Below, one piece after another: positions 17,190-25,530 of a stretch of 35,773 nt of DNA. Numbering within the stretch: position 1 is the first letter of the stretch; each line of letters opens with the position of its first letter. The notes under the pieces are model-generated. The model made no database searches and had not been told where the DNA came from. It was given only the letters and a program-made list of their open reading frames with translations. This DNA is from JAPLDA01 sp043787975 (lineage in GTDB: Bacteria > Bacteroidota > Bacteroidia > AKYH767-A > 2013-40CM-41-45): NCBI GenBank assembly GCA_043787975.1, contig JAYVUK010000028.1:1-35773 (forward strand), in the 5' to 3' direction. Both the position numbers and the translations under genes were made by a program.

Positions 17190-19238
17190 TTACCAGATTT
17201 TCACCCGAATGCTGTCTGCTCTATACATTGGATCGCCTTCCTTTACATGGAATGCTTCATAAAATTCGGGGACGTTTGACATCGGACCAAGCACTCGGAA
17301 TTTTCCGGGAGCATGGACATTGGTCATCACTTGCTGCGCCAGCGAAGCATCGCGTGTTTCACCAAGCCAACCCAAGGCATAACCCATGAAGAAACGTTGC
17401 AATGGAGTGAGTCCGTTTATCGTTTTTCCATCTTTGTATTGCTGAGTCTTTTTGAATGCATCCAGGCCAATGACGACTCCACCAAAGTCCGCAATGTTTT
17501 CACCAAGTGTTGCCTTACCATTCAGGTGCATGCTGTCAAGCACAACATAATTGTCAAACTGGTCAATCATACGCTGTGCGCGTTTTACAAACTGCGCAGA
17601 ATCTTCTGACGTCCACCACGGAGAAAGATTTCCATTTGCATCAAACTGTCTTCCTTCGTCATCAAAACCATGCGTGATTTCATGACCGATGGTACTGGCT
17701 GCATCGTAACCGTAAATGATCGCATCATCAATCAATGAATCCGGAAAACCGGGAACGATAAATTGTGCAGCAGGCAAAACAATTTCATTGTTCGATGGAT
17801 TGTAATACGCATTATAAGTTTGCGGAGTCATGTCCCACTCCTCACGATCAACAGGCTTACCGAGTTTGTTCACATAGTAATTATACTGCCACAGGTTTCC
17901 CTGGATGGAATTCTCCACATAGGAGCTTCTGCTGATTTTCATGGATGAATAATCTCTCCACTTATCAGGACAACCAACTTTCTTTCGTACTGAAGCAAGT
18001 TTTAAAAGTGCTTTCTCTTTTGTTGGCTTACTCATCCAATCGAGCTTTTCAATTCGCTCTTTGAAAGCTTCAAGTGTATTGTCTGTTAATTGTTGGTACC
18101 GTTTTTTCGTTTCCGGTGAATAATATTTCTGAACATACAATTGACCAAGCGCATCACCGAGGTATCCTTCTTCATTATCCAGCACGCGTTTCCACCGCGC
18201 ACGCTGCTCTTTCGCTCCTCCCATGATGGTTCCGAAAAAATGAAAATGTTCCTTATCAATCGCACTGTTCAATTCTCCAGCAAAAGCATTCACAAGATTC
18301 CAGCGTAAATAAGTTTTCCAATCTTCGATGCTTACCGTCTTCAAACTATTTTCAACTTCTTTATAAAATTCCGGCTGACCAATGATGACGCTATCAATTC
18401 TAAGCACATTCATTTTCCCCATCAACTCCATCCAGTTTATCGAAGGAGTGAGTTTGCCAAAATCTGCTACACTCATCTTGTTGTAATTCTTATAAGGATC
18501 CCGAAGATCTTCCAACTTACGTGATGCTTTTGCAAGGTTGGTTTCTATCTTCATGATGACTGCACTGTTCTTTTTTGATTTTGCAGCATCGTCACCAAGC
18601 AATTTGAACATGTTCTCTAAATGCTTTACATATTCTTCACGGATATTCTTTGTCCGCGCATCGTTGTTGAAATAATAATCGCGGTTCGGTAAACCGATTC
18701 CACCCTGGTAAAAATGCAATGCCATCGCATTGCTGTTCATCTCATCCTGGAAAATAGCCGGAGCAAACAAAGCCCCCGGACCGATCATTTGGAAATGCGC
18801 AATCACATCCAATACACCTTGTTTATCTTTTATTGAATTGATTGCATCGAACTCCGGTTGCAACGGAGTGATGCCTTTCTTTTCGATGTTCATGGAGTCC
18901 AATCCAGAAGCAAAAAAGTCTCCGATCTTTTGCTCGTTGCTTCCTGCTGTTGCACCGGCATTTGCAGCCGCATCCTCACTGAGTTTTTTCATGCGATCGT
19001 ACGTCTCGTTCTGCACCATGTTGGCAATTCCCCACCTGCGTTCACTTTCGGGAATCGGATTCTTTTTAATCCATCCTCCGTTTACATACGAGAAAAAATC
19101 AACGGCAGGGTTTACTGTTGTGTCCATGTTTTCAACGAGGACATCTCTCGAAGGAGTTGATTTTTTATTTTGAGATGAGTTGCATGAAGCAAGCGCTGAT
19201 GCAGCAATCAACAGGATTGGAAAAATATTTTTTTTCAT
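17190..19238 (-). CDS. M13-family zinc metallopeptidase lipoprotein (PepO/neprilysin-like)
   Basis: About 682 residues from the ATG at 19238; starting there places a lipoprotein signal at the N-terminus with lipobox LASC and Cys19. An in-frame start at 19271 would lie upstream of the promoter box. The zinc site HEITH is at 519-523 and the third ligand lies in GENIADFGG (E580, D584). NPSNNEIVLPAAQF precedes it, and the chain ends in IW, as is typical of M13 peptidases. Length is normal for the family. M13 enzymes cleave oligopeptides; this one is probably anchored to a membrane facing the periplasm or surface. A single-gene unit with its own promoter and terminator. Confidence 0.93.
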   Translation of the reverse strand: MKKNIFPILLIAASALASCNSSQNKKSTPSRDVLVENMDTTVNPAVDFFSYVNGGWIKKNPIPESERRWGIANMVQNETYDRMKKLSEDAAANAGATAGSNEQKIGDFFASGLDSMNIEKKGITPLQPEFDAINSIKDKQGVLDVIAHFQMIGPGALFAPAIFQDEMNSNAMALHFYQGGIGLPNRDYYFNNDARTKNIREEYVKHLENMFKLLGDDAAKSKKNSAVIMKIETNLAKASRKLEDLRDPYKNYNKMSVADFGKLTPSINWMELMGKMNVLRIDSVIIGQPEFYKEVENSLKTVSIEDWKTYLRWNLVNAFAGELNSAIDKEHFHFFGTIMGGAKEQRARWKRVLDNEEGYLGDALGQLYVQKYYSPETKKRYQQLTDNTLEAFKERIEKLDWMSKPTKEKALLKLASVRKKVGCPDKWRDYSSMKISRSSYVENSIQGNLWQYNYYVNKLGKPVDREEWDMTPQTYNAYYNPSNNEIVLPAAQFIVPGFPDSLIDDAIIYGYDAASTIGHEITHGFDDEGRQFDANGNLSPWWTSEDSAQFVKRAQRMIDQFDNYVVLDSMHLNGKATLGENIADFGGVVIGLDAFKKTQQYKDGKTINGLTPLQRFFMGYALGWLGETRDASLAQQVMTNVHAPGKFRVLGPMSNVPEFYEAFHVKEGDPMYRADSIRVKIW

Positions 19239-19258
19239 AGAATTATTTTTTCGGGTAG

Positions 19259-19266
19259 CAAAGCTA
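19259..19266 (-). promoter_or_regulatory. Putative -7 element of the M13 peptidase gene
   Basis: TAGCTTTG on the minus strand, 20 bases before the ATG at 19238, matches TAnnTTTG. It would leave the alternative start at 19271 outside the transcript. Confidence 0.5.
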
Positions 19267-19353
19267 ACCAATAAAGCACAATGGAAAAGTTAATTTTTCT
19301 TAAGAAATGGATGGCTAAGACCTCAAAATTCCCAATGTAATAGGGCAAACAGG

Positions 19354-20742
19354 TCACTTCTTCTGAAGAAAATTCATCTCCATCCAATCACCGATGGTGG
19401 TTAATGCGATCGGGTTCATGGTCTCTTCAATGTTCACATACTCTGAAACTGAACATTTTTTACACTGCTGGAACAGGTGATTTAATCCCGGAAGAATTTC
19501 TGCTTTGTAATTTTTATTTCCACTTGCCTTTAATGTTCTTTCAACGGCCGCGATATTAATTGCTGCCGGAACCTGAATATCCTTCTCACCGTTTATAGCA
19601 AGTACTGCACAATGCAGTTTGCGAAGATTTATCTGCGGATCAAATCCGACATACCACCGCAACCATGAACTGCTGAGTTGTCTTATTGTCATAATAATTT
19701 CTTTATCTGTTGCTTTTTCTCCGGAAAGGTAATTGTTGATTCCATCAGCAACCGCCGAAGAGTCTTTTGACGCTCCTAAGATTCCAAACAGTTTTTTTTG
19801 CTTCTCCAAAAATTTTCCTACAGCATCTTTAGACATTCCCTCTGATACAGCATACAATGAATCCTGCACAATTAAATTTTCAAAAAAATCTACCGCTACT
19901 CCGGCCATCATCACAATGAAGGCAACATCCTTTCGATTTGCAGCTACCATTGGTGCAATGGTTCCTCCTTCACTGTGCCCAATGAGGCCGATTTTTTTTG
20001 TGTTCACATCCGCTCGTGTTTTCAAATAATCCAGTTGTGCTTCCACATCGCTTGCAAAATCAGGTGCAGTTGCAGAACTAAAGTTACCGGTTGATTTTGC
20101 AGTACCCCTGTCATCGCAGCGCAGCACGGCGAATCCTCTTCGAGTCAGGTAGTCCGAGAGAATTAGAAAAGGTTTGTGAGCCATGAGTGACTCATCCCTG
20201 TCTTCTGCTCCACTTCCCGTAATTAGGATAACTACAGGAAATTTCCCCTTTGCTGATGGCCGCGTAAATGTTCCCGCCAGCGTATCTCCATCTTTCTTAT
20301 TGATTACCCTCACCTCTTCTTCGTAATACGGAAAAGGTTTTACAGGTTTCTGCGAACGCTTATACAACAAATCATCTGCATCACCCTTAATCAATTTTAA
20401 AGACATTTTAAATCCATGTTGTTTCACATGACCATAATAAGCAGCGCTGTCTTTGTTGTATGTTCCCGAATATTCTCCATCAACATCAGACATTTCGAAG
20501 TGCAAACTGTCACCAATTTTTTCAACATCTTCCACTTTGTTTTCAAAGCTCCCTTGATCAGGACTGTCCATGGTTGCAGAGAATCCACCAATCGAATCCC
20601 TTTTAAAATGAAAGACAACCCGGATGTCCTTTGAGAAAACGAAAAGTCTTCCCTGCCACGTCCCTTCAATATCCTGAGCGAATGATTGCGTGAGTGATGA
20701 AAACAGAAAAAGAAAAAGGATGCTACGAATTATTTTTGTCAT
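19354..20742 (-). CDS. Secreted alpha/beta hydrolase (serine esterase/peptidase type)
   Basis: About 462 residues from ATG 20742 with signal peptide MTKIIRSILFLFLFSSLTQSFAQ. The first 120 or so residues form a beta-rich domain (starting IEGTWQGRL) seen before hydrolase domains in Bacteroidota proteins. The alpha/beta hydrolase follows: ITGSGAEDRDES near the oxyanion region, RCDDRGTAKSTG, nucleophile Ser257 in GHSEGG, an acid candidate in NGEKDIQVP and His in GLNHLF. Substrate unknown; esters or small peptides are possible. The alternative ATG at 20763 overlaps a -7-like box and is less likely. The upstream ACP phosphodiesterase gene lies on the same strand, so read-through is possible. Confidence 0.85.
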   Translation of the reverse strand: MTKIIRSILFLFLFSSLTQSFAQDIEGTWQGRLFVFSKDIRVVFHFKRDSIGGFSATMDSPDQGSFENKVEDVEKIGDSLHFEMSDVDGEYSGTYNKDSAAYYGHVKQHGFKMSLKLIKGDADDLLYKRSQKPVKPFPYYEEEVRVINKKDGDTLAGTFTRPSAKGKFPVVILITGSGAEDRDESLMAHKPFLILSDYLTRRGFAVLRCDDRGTAKSTGNFSSATAPDFASDVEAQLDYLKTRADVNTKKIGLIGHSEGGTIAPMVAANRKDVAFIVMMAGVAVDFFENLIVQDSLYAVSEGMSKDAVGKFLEKQKKLFGILGASKDSSAVADGINNYLSGEKATDKEIIMTIRQLSSSWLRWYVGFDPQINLRKLHCAVLAINGEKDIQVPAAINIAAVERTLKASGNKNYKAEILPGLNHLFQQCKKCSVSEYVNIEETMNPIALTTIGDWMEMNFLQKK

Positions 20743-20760
20743 AAAGATGAGTAAGAATGA

Positions 20761-20768
20761 CAAAGTAA
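20761..20768 (-). promoter_or_regulatory. Possible -7 element of the alpha/beta hydrolase gene
   Basis: TTACTTTG on the minus strand matches TAnnTTTG at seven of eight positions, 18 bases before the ATG at 20742. Confidence 0.3.
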
Positions 20769-20779
20769 ATTAAAGAAAC

Positions 20780-21367
20780 TCAAACGATGCCTGATTTTTT
20801 TAATCCAACGAACCTGATCAACTCAGGAAAAAAATCGTTGAAGTCCATTTGAAATTTTTCGTACTGTTCCTCTAAGTCAAAAACAGATTGATCCATTTTA
20901 TTTTCAAATGAAACACGTTTTGAAAGCCCCGATAGAGCCCTGCCAATCCCTTCTATAGTTGCATAATTCAGCAACCAGTTTTTTTCCATCATAAACGGAA
21001 TCATGTGTTGAACGCCCGGAGGAAGCACGTCCCAATTCCCTTTTAAAACAGCATAGATGTGTTGCGAAAAATCCTCCAGTGATGATGTATGATAATCAGA
21101 AAAGTTCGCAGCCAGGAAATGATCATAATACAGGTCAACGATGACTCCTGAATATTTTCCATACTTCGCTCTCAAACGATCCTTGCTTCTTCCTGTAATT
21201 TCATGATGATCGGTGAAGTCATCAATAGCCCGGTGAAGCTCAATACCTTGTTTTATTTTCACAGGGTATTCATCTTTCTTTTTTCCCTTTACAAAATCAG
21301 CAATAAAGTTACCGATCATCAGTTGATCATCGTCCCCGGAAAGATAAATATGTGCCAGAAAATTCAA
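20780..21367 (-). CDS. ACP phosphodiesterase (AcpH family)
   Basis: A 195-residue protein with the AcpH/DUF479 pattern: MNFLAHIYLS at the N-terminus, GNFIADFVKG at about 19-28, GIELHRAIDDFTDHH at about 41-55 and YDHFLAANF. AcpH removes the 4'-phosphopantetheine arm from acyl carrier protein; the HD-like His and Asp residues are metal-site candidates. Length matches the family (about 193 in E. coli). The start is well supported: MNFLAH is the universal beginning of the family and a full promoter precedes it. The gene is divergent from the Kazal-domain gene. Confidence 0.88.
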   Translation of the reverse strand: MNFLAHIYLSGDDDQLMIGNFIADFVKGKKKDEYPVKIKQGIELHRAIDDFTDHHEITGRSKDRLRAKYGKYSGVIVDLYYDHFLAANFSDYHTSSLEDFSQHIYAVLKGNWDVLPPGVQHMIPFMMEKNWLLNYATIEGIGRALSGLSKRVSFENKMDQSVFDLEEQYEKFQMDFNDFFPELIRFVGLKKSGIV

Positions 21368-21396
21368 CGGGTACCTATGATTTCAATAGATTCACG

Positions 21397-21424
21397 CAAA
21401 GATACGTTAAGGTGCTGCAACAAA
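21397..21424 (-). promoter_or_regulatory. Promoter of the ACP phosphodiesterase gene
   Basis: On the minus strand: TTTG (21424-21421), 16-base spacer, TATCTTTG (21404-21397). The spacer is slightly short of the usual 17-23. The -7 box is 29 bases before the ATG. Confidence 0.6.
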
Positions 21425-21463
21425 CTTGATTCGCCTGTGTTGATTCACTACTTTTACAGTCGT

Positions 21464-22006
21464 ATGATTAAAAATACCCTCTTGGTAATATTGTTAGCAT
21501 GTTCGTTTAACTCAACAGCACAATCAAGTTATTGCGTAGACAGTTCGTTTATTAACCCTTATTTTTCATGTATAGATTGTTATAAACCGGTTTGCGGTTG
21601 CGATGGAAAAAATTATAGAAACGAATGTGATGCTGTTAATCACGGTGGGTTACATACTTCAAATTTTACGCCCGGAGTTTGTGATAATTTTAACTTTGAC
21701 TTTGTTCCCAATCCGGTTAATTCCCAATCTCCTAGTCCGTGTAGCAGCTTTCTGAATATTTTCGTTAACCAGTATGGACTTCCAACCAGCTCTCAGGTTT
21801 ATCTATTTGATATTTTTAACCGGCTAAAGTATTCCCGCTTTTTGTATATCACAACCAATGACTTATTTGGTAGTGGAAGAGGTACTCCGGTTGAAGAGCT
21901 TAATGCAGATTATTTTGGCAGTCTTGAGAACGGAGTTTATATACTTGTTGTAGGAGTGAACGGAGAACAGAAATCAAAAAAGATTATTATTGCAAATCCC
22001 AAATGA
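21464..22006 (+). CDS. Secreted Kazal-domain protein with T9SS-type tail
   Basis: About 180 residues from the ATG at 21464, which yields the signal peptide MIKNTLLVILLACSFNSTAQ; longer upstream frames overlap acpH and its promoter and are not credible. A Cys-rich region with PVCGCDGKNYRNECDA matches the Kazal protease-inhibitor signature (PVCGSDGxTYxNEC). Kazal domains block serine proteases by inserting a loop into the active site. The last 80 or so residues resemble a type A T9SS domain: FVPNPVNS, QVYLFDIFNRL, and LENGVYILVVGVNGEQKSKKIII. It is likely exported to the surface and may inhibit foreign or own proteases. Target unknown. Seven Cys lie in the Kazal region and one more before the tail. 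Confidence 0.8.
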   Translation: MIKNTLLVILLACSFNSTAQSSYCVDSSFINPYFSCIDCYKPVCGCDGKNYRNECDAVNHGGLHTSNFTPGVCDNFNFDFVPNPVNSQSPSPCSSFLNIFVNQYGLPTSSQVYLFDIFNRLKYSRFLYITTNDLFGSGRGTPVEELNADYFGSLENGVYILVVGVNGEQKSKKIIIANPK

Positions 22007-22008
22007 TA

Positions 22009-22032
22009 AAAATCTTTTTCTGAAAAGATTTT
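22009..22032. terminator. Bidirectional terminator between Kazal and Cas6-like genes
   Basis: Inverted repeat AAAATCTTTT (22009-22018) and AAAAGATTTT (22023-22032) with loop TCTG, placed between the convergent stops. It overlaps the stop codon of the Cas6-like gene. The A/T-rich arms would give a U-tract in both directions. Confidence 0.65.
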
Positions 22033-22804
22033 ACATTTCAGGTGCAGGTGCAGGCTCGGTTTCAATTTCATTTCCTACCACGTCAATCATTCCGTAACCC
22101 TGCGTTGTAAATAATCCCATTCCGCAATCCCATATAAATTTATGAACCTGCGGATGAGCGTGCAACGCGAAAGGAAGCAGGTATCCGAAGATGGTCTGGC
22201 TCATGTTATTCTTGTAAATGCGCGCGAATTTTTTTTGCGATGCGAGCAAACGCTCAATGTATCCCGGATCAGGAGTGATCTCAAATTCCGCAAATTCGTT
22301 GAGTTGTTGTTCGGTGAAACCGGCTTGTTCCATCCGGTTCAGAATGGTTTCAAAAAACAAATCAGAAATTTCCTGCGTGCGCGGATCCATCGGTTCCGGA
22401 GTTATTTCATCAGCCACAAACGGTGGCTGAGCCACCAGCGGAGAAATACAAACATATTTCATCACGGTTTTAAATTCAGGATCAGGAATTACCTGGAATG
22501 CTTTCGGAACCAACGTAAGTTTCGCAAAACTCACCAGTCTTTTTTCGAAAATTTTCTTTACCCACTGGTCTACAAATTCTGCTTCAGGAGCAGAGATAAC
22601 AAGCGAGATTTTGGAAGACAAAAACCGGATTTGCCCGTTCTGAACTTTGGAGGTTCCTTTCAATGATGAGAAGTTATAAAACTCCGATTGAATAGGCAAT
22701 TCACGAATGACCTCTTCCATGAATGCAGAAATAATTTTCTGGTGATGCAAAGGCACTAACCCGGTACTTCCGTGCACCTTTAAAAAGGAAATTTTAATTC
22801 TCAT
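22031..22804 (-). CDS. Stand-alone Cas6-like CRISPR endoribonuclease
   Basis: A 257-residue protein with the Cas6/RAMP layout. The N-terminal ferredoxin-like half starts MRIKISFLKVHG and has VPLHHQKIISAFMEEVI, then FYNFSSLKG and KVQNGQIRFLSSKISLVIS (about 42-71), matching the 'F.FS.L.G...I..G.I.F.S....ISS' pattern of Cas6. KYVCISPLVAQPP fits the central 'SP..' block. The C-terminal glycine-rich loop is WDCGMGLFTTQGYGMIDVV (225-243), like the family's 'GxGxxxxxGFGM'. Histidines occur only at 11, 20, 21, 215, 217 and 221, so H20/H21 are the candidates for catalysis. Cas6 cuts CRISPR repeat RNA, yet no array or other cas gene is present here. The Pro/Glu-rich tail (ETEPAPAPEM) is unusual. Confidence 0.82.
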   Translation of the reverse strand: MRIKISFLKVHGSTGLVPLHHQKIISAFMEEVIRELPIQSEFYNFSSLKGTSKVQNGQIRFLSSKISLVISAPEAEFVDQWVKKIFEKRLVSFAKLTLVPKAFQVIPDPEFKTVMKYVCISPLVAQPPFVADEITPEPMDPRTQEISDLFFETILNRMEQAGFTEQQLNEFAEFEITPDPGYIERLLASQKKFARIYKNNMSQTIFGYLLPFALHAHPQVHKFIWDCGMGLFTTQGYGMIDVVGNEIETEPAPAPEM

Positions 22805-22860
22805 AATGATCTATTCTAAAAAAGTGTTTGCAACGTGGATTTCGCGTGGCGAATGTATTG

Positions 22861-22868
22861 CAAAAGTA
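22861..22868 (-). promoter_or_regulatory. Putative -7 element of the Cas6-like gene
   Basis: TACTTTTG on the minus strand matches TAnnTTTG, 57 bases before the ATG. This suggests transcription independent of ychF. Confidence 0.45.
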
Positions 22869-22978
22869 TGATCGCTTTATTAAGTTAATGGTCTGTTACA
22901 AATTGAATCCCTCTTTCAGTATAAAGAAAAAGACTGTGCAAAATTAATAATAAATATGAAAAAATGTTTCAATTTTTT

Positions 22979-24070
22979 TCAAACATTAAACCTGAAGTGC
23001 ATCACATCACCATCATGAACCACATATTCCTTTCCTTCAATGTTCAACCTGCCGGCATCTCTGCAAGCGGCTTCCGAACCATACTTGATAAAGTCATCGT
23101 ACTGAATGACTTCGGCTTTGATAAATCCTTTTTCAAAATCGGTGTGTATAACACCGGCAGCTTGTGGCGCAGTCATTCCCTGGTGAATGGTCCACGCACG
23201 GACTTCCTTTTCCCCGGCTGTAAAATAGGTTGACAGATCCAGCAAGCGGTAAGCCGCTTTGATCAGTTTGGTCACACCGGATTCGGTTAGTCCGAGGTCA
23301 AAAAGAAAAACTTCCCTGTCTTCAAAATTTTCGAGGCCGGCAATCTCCGCTTCAATAGCTGCAGCAATCACAAGGACTTCAGCATTCTCATCTTTCACCA
23401 GTGTCTTCAATTCATCCACATATTTATTTCCTGTGAGAACAGATTTTTCGTCCACATTACATACATACAAAACGGGCTTCGCTGTAAGAAGAAAAATGTC
23501 AGCTACATGCTCCCTGTCTTTTTCATCAACAGGAGCGCTTCGTGCGGGTTTGCCTGACTCGAGATGGACTTTGTAAATTTTCAATACATCAATTCCTTTT
23601 AATGCATCTCTGTCACCACTCTTGACAACACGTTCCAACCGCTGAATTTTCTTCTCCACGGAGTCCAGGTCTTTCAATTCAAGTTCAGCATCAATTACTT
23701 CTTTGTCCCGAACAGGATTCACGCTTCCGTCAACATGCACCACATTTGGATCATCAAAACAACGAACTACATGAATGATTGCATCGCATTCACGAATGTT
23801 GCTAAGAAACTGGTTACCCAAACCTTCGCCTTTACTTGCGCCCTTGACCAAACCCGCAATGTCAACAATCTCAACAGTGGTAGGCAACACGCGCTGCGGT
23901 TTCACCAATTCTTCCAGTTTATTTAATCGTTCATCCGGAACGGTAATGACTCCAAGATTGGGTTCAATCGTACAAAAAGGAAAATTTGCAGCCTGCGCTT
24001 TTGCATTACTGAGGCAATTAAACAAGGTTGACTTACCAACATTCGGAAGTCCTACTATTCCACATTTCAT
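22979..24070 (-). CDS. ychF: YchF/OLA1-family ATPase
   Basis: A 363-residue protein of normal family length. P-loop GLPNVGKST is at residues 7-15, followed by the G2/G3 region (FCTIEPNLG, DIAGLVKGASKGEGLGNQFL) that marks the Obg-related YchF family. NVDE replaces the NKxD guanine motif, fitting the known ATP preference. The C-terminal TGS domain is present (IRAWTIHQGMTAPQAAGVIHTDFEKGFIKAEV type). YchF binds ribosomes and is linked to stress and redox responses. The start at 24070 is conserved (MKCGIVGLPN) and a TATCTTTG box lies 59 bases upstream. Confidence 0.96.
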   Translation of the reverse strand: MKCGIVGLPNVGKSTLFNCLSNAKAQAANFPFCTIEPNLGVITVPDERLNKLEELVKPQRVLPTTVEIVDIAGLVKGASKGEGLGNQFLSNIRECDAIIHVVRCFDDPNVVHVDGSVNPVRDKEVIDAELELKDLDSVEKKIQRLERVVKSGDRDALKGIDVLKIYKVHLESGKPARSAPVDEKDREHVADIFLLTAKPVLYVCNVDEKSVLTGNKYVDELKTLVKDENAEVLVIAAAIEAEIAGLENFEDREVFLFDLGLTESGVTKLIKAAYRLLDLSTYFTAGEKEVRAWTIHQGMTAPQAAGVIHTDFEKGFIKAEVIQYDDFIKYGSEAACRDAGRLNIEGKEYVVHDGDVMHFRFNV

Positions 24071-24128
24071 ATTCGTTTATTTTTTTCTGTTCTCTGCCTA
24101 CTGCCACTGCATACTGTTTTTCGGGTCG

Positions 24129-24136
24129 CAAAGATA
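24129..24136 (-). promoter_or_regulatory. -7 element of ychF
   Basis: TATCTTTG on the minus strand, a full TAnnTTTG match, about 59 bases before the ychF start. It is back to back with the hslR-like promoter at 24159-24166. Confidence 0.5.
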
Positions 24137-24158
24137 AAATTAATCGCCTTTGATTTGA

Positions 24159-24166
24159 TACTTTTG
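24159..24166 (+). promoter_or_regulatory. -7 element of the Hsp15-like gene
   Basis: TACTTTTG matches TAnnTTTG and predicts a transcript start at about 24172. This favours translation from ATG 24192 over ATG 24171. Confidence 0.5.
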
Positions 24167-24191
24167 TTGAATGAAGGAAGAGTTGCTGAAA

Positions 24192-24563
24192 ATGCGGATT
24201 GATAAGTGGTTGTGGGCTGTACGGCTCTTCAAAACCCGTTCGCAGGCAAGTGAAGCGTGCAATCAAAACAAAATTATTTTGCCTGATCAACCTGTAAAGC
24301 CTTCACGATTGGTAAAAGAAGGTGATGAAATAAAAATTAAACGAACAGGTTTAACGAGTATCATTAAAATACTTAAACTCACGGAAAATCGATTGTCCGC
24401 AAAATTGGTTTCAGAATATTATCTTGACCTCACTCCAACAGAAGAAATTGAAAATTACAAATCCCGGATTTCAAAAATTAATAGCTTTCGTGATCCCGGA
24501 ACAGGCAGACCGACAAAACGGGATCGAAGAATGCTGGATGATTTCTTTTCACCGGAAGATTAA
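24192..24563 (+). CDS. hslR: S4-domain RNA-binding protein, Hsp15 family
   Basis: About 123 residues. The S4 domain spans roughly residues 1-60: MRIDKWLWAVRLFKTRSQASEAC, then KPSRLVKEGDEIKIK, the canonical Hsp15/HslR start and turn. Hsp15 binds stalled 50S subunits that still carry nascent chains and helps recycle them. The C-terminal part (GRPTKRDRRMLDDF) is basic and matches the family. I chose ATG 24192, since the family begins with MRIDKWLW, an AAGGAAGAG stretch lies 10 bases before it, and the -7 box at 24159-24166 would start transcription next to the alternative ATG 24171. Monocistronic and divergent from ychF. Confidence 0.85.
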   Translation: MRIDKWLWAVRLFKTRSQASEACNQNKIILPDQPVKPSRLVKEGDEIKIKRTGLTSIIKILKLTENRLSAKLVSEYYLDLTPTEEIENYKSRISKINSFRDPGTGRPTKRDRRMLDDFFSPED

Positions 24564-24638
24564 ATGTTCTAAGAAATCCTGTTCATATTTTCTTTAAAAC
24601 TCAGTCTTGCAAAACCAGTTATCTTTTCTGAAAAAAAT

Positions 24639-24646
24639 TACATTTG
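24639..24646 (+). promoter_or_regulatory. -7 element of the transketolase N-terminal subunit gene
   Basis: TACATTTG matches TAnnTTTG. It lies 35 bases before ATG 24682 and inside the longer open frame beginning at 24607, so it supports the shorter start. Confidence 0.5.
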
Positions 24647-24681
24647 AACCATTCCTGAACAACCATAAAATCCCTTTCAAC

Positions 24682-25524
24682 ATGACTATTGAAGAGCTAA
24701 CAAAAATTTCTTCGCAAGTAAGAAGAGACATTATCAGAATGACCAATGGTGCAAACTCCGGTCATCCGGGAGGATCACTTGGTTGCACTGATTTTCTGGT
24801 TGCGATTTATTTTCATTTTCTAAAACACTCTCCGAAAAAATTTCAGATGGATGGAATCGGAGAAGATGTTTTCTTTCTTTCCAACGGTCATATCTCTCCG
24901 GTCTGGTACAGCGTGCTTGCACGCTCAGGCTATTTTGATGTGAAAGAACTTGCAACATTCAGAAAACTGGATTCCCGTTTGCAGGGACATCCTGCAACAC
25001 ATGAAGGACTGCCGGGAATCCGTGTTGCTTCGGGTTCTCTCGGCCAAGGATTGTCGGTTGCCATTGGGACTTCACTTTCGAAAAAATTAAATAAAGATGG
25101 TCAGTTAATTTATGTTCTCTGCGGTGATGGTGAGATGGAAGAAGGGCAGGTCTGGGAAGCGATAATGTACGCCGGAGCCAAAAAAGTTGACAATATCATT
25201 GTTACCATTGACGTTAATGGGCAACAGATTGATGGCTCAGTAGAGAATGTAATGCCGTATGGAAATCTTCGTCCGAAGTTTGAAAGTTTTGGATGGAAAG
25301 TACTGGAAATGGACGGACACAATATGGAAGAAATTATTTCGACCGTCAACCATGCAAAATCGCTTACAGGCAAACAACAACCCATTGTCGTTCTGATGAA
25401 AACTGTGATGGGACAAGGTGTTGACTTTATGATGCACACACATAAATGGCATGGTGTCGCACCGAATGCGGAACAAATGAAAGTTGCGCTTGCACAGTTG
25501 GAAGAAACGCTCGGGGATTATTGA
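24682..25524 (+). CDS. Transketolase, N-terminal (TPP-binding) subunit
   Basis: A 280-residue half-transketolase. It binds thiamine diphosphate: GHPGGSLGCTDFLVAIYF at about 24-41 and GDGEMEEGQVWEA ending DVNGQQIDG. His and Gly residues of the N-terminal PP domain are in place (SNGHISPVWY, QGHP, GQGLSVAIG). The partner subunit is encoded at 27076, so the holoenzyme needs both chains. It moves two-carbon units between sugar phosphates in the pentose phosphate pathway. ATG 24682 (MTIEELTKIS) is preferred to the TTG at 24607, given the -7 box between them. Split transketolases are common in Bacteroidota and some other phyla; here a VWA gene separates the halves. Confidence 0.92.
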   Translation: MTIEELTKISSQVRRDIIRMTNGANSGHPGGSLGCTDFLVAIYFHFLKHSPKKFQMDGIGEDVFFLSNGHISPVWYSVLARSGYFDVKELATFRKLDSRLQGHPATHEGLPGIRVASGSLGQGLSVAIGTSLSKKLNKDGQLIYVLCGDGEMEEGQVWEAIMYAGAKKVDNIIVTIDVNGQQIDGSVENVMPYGNLRPKFESFGWKVLEMDGHNMEEIISTVNHAKSLTGKQQPIVVLMKTVMGQGVDFMMHTHKWHGVAPNAEQMKVALAQLEETLGDY

Positions 25525-25530
25525 TTCTTA

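Noticed and set aside
18730..19173. Plus-strand open frame of about 147 codons opposite the M13 peptidase gene
   Set aside because: It is antisense to a well-supported gene and lacks any motif.
21203..21463. Upstream extension of the Kazal-protein frame
   Set aside because: It runs antisense through acpH and its promoter; the ATG at 21464 gives a proper signal peptide.
22142..22666. Plus-strand open frame of about 174 codons opposite the Cas6-like gene
   Set aside because: It is a shadow of the Cas6-like gene, with no signal, start context or recognisable motif.
22805..22978. Possible CRISPR array next to the Cas6-like gene
   Set aside because: I read the intergenic region and found no direct repeats with spacers.
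24607..24681. Longer N-terminus of the transketolase subunit from a TTG
   Set aside because: The -7 box at 24639-24646 lies within it, and the family starts close to MTIEELTKIS.
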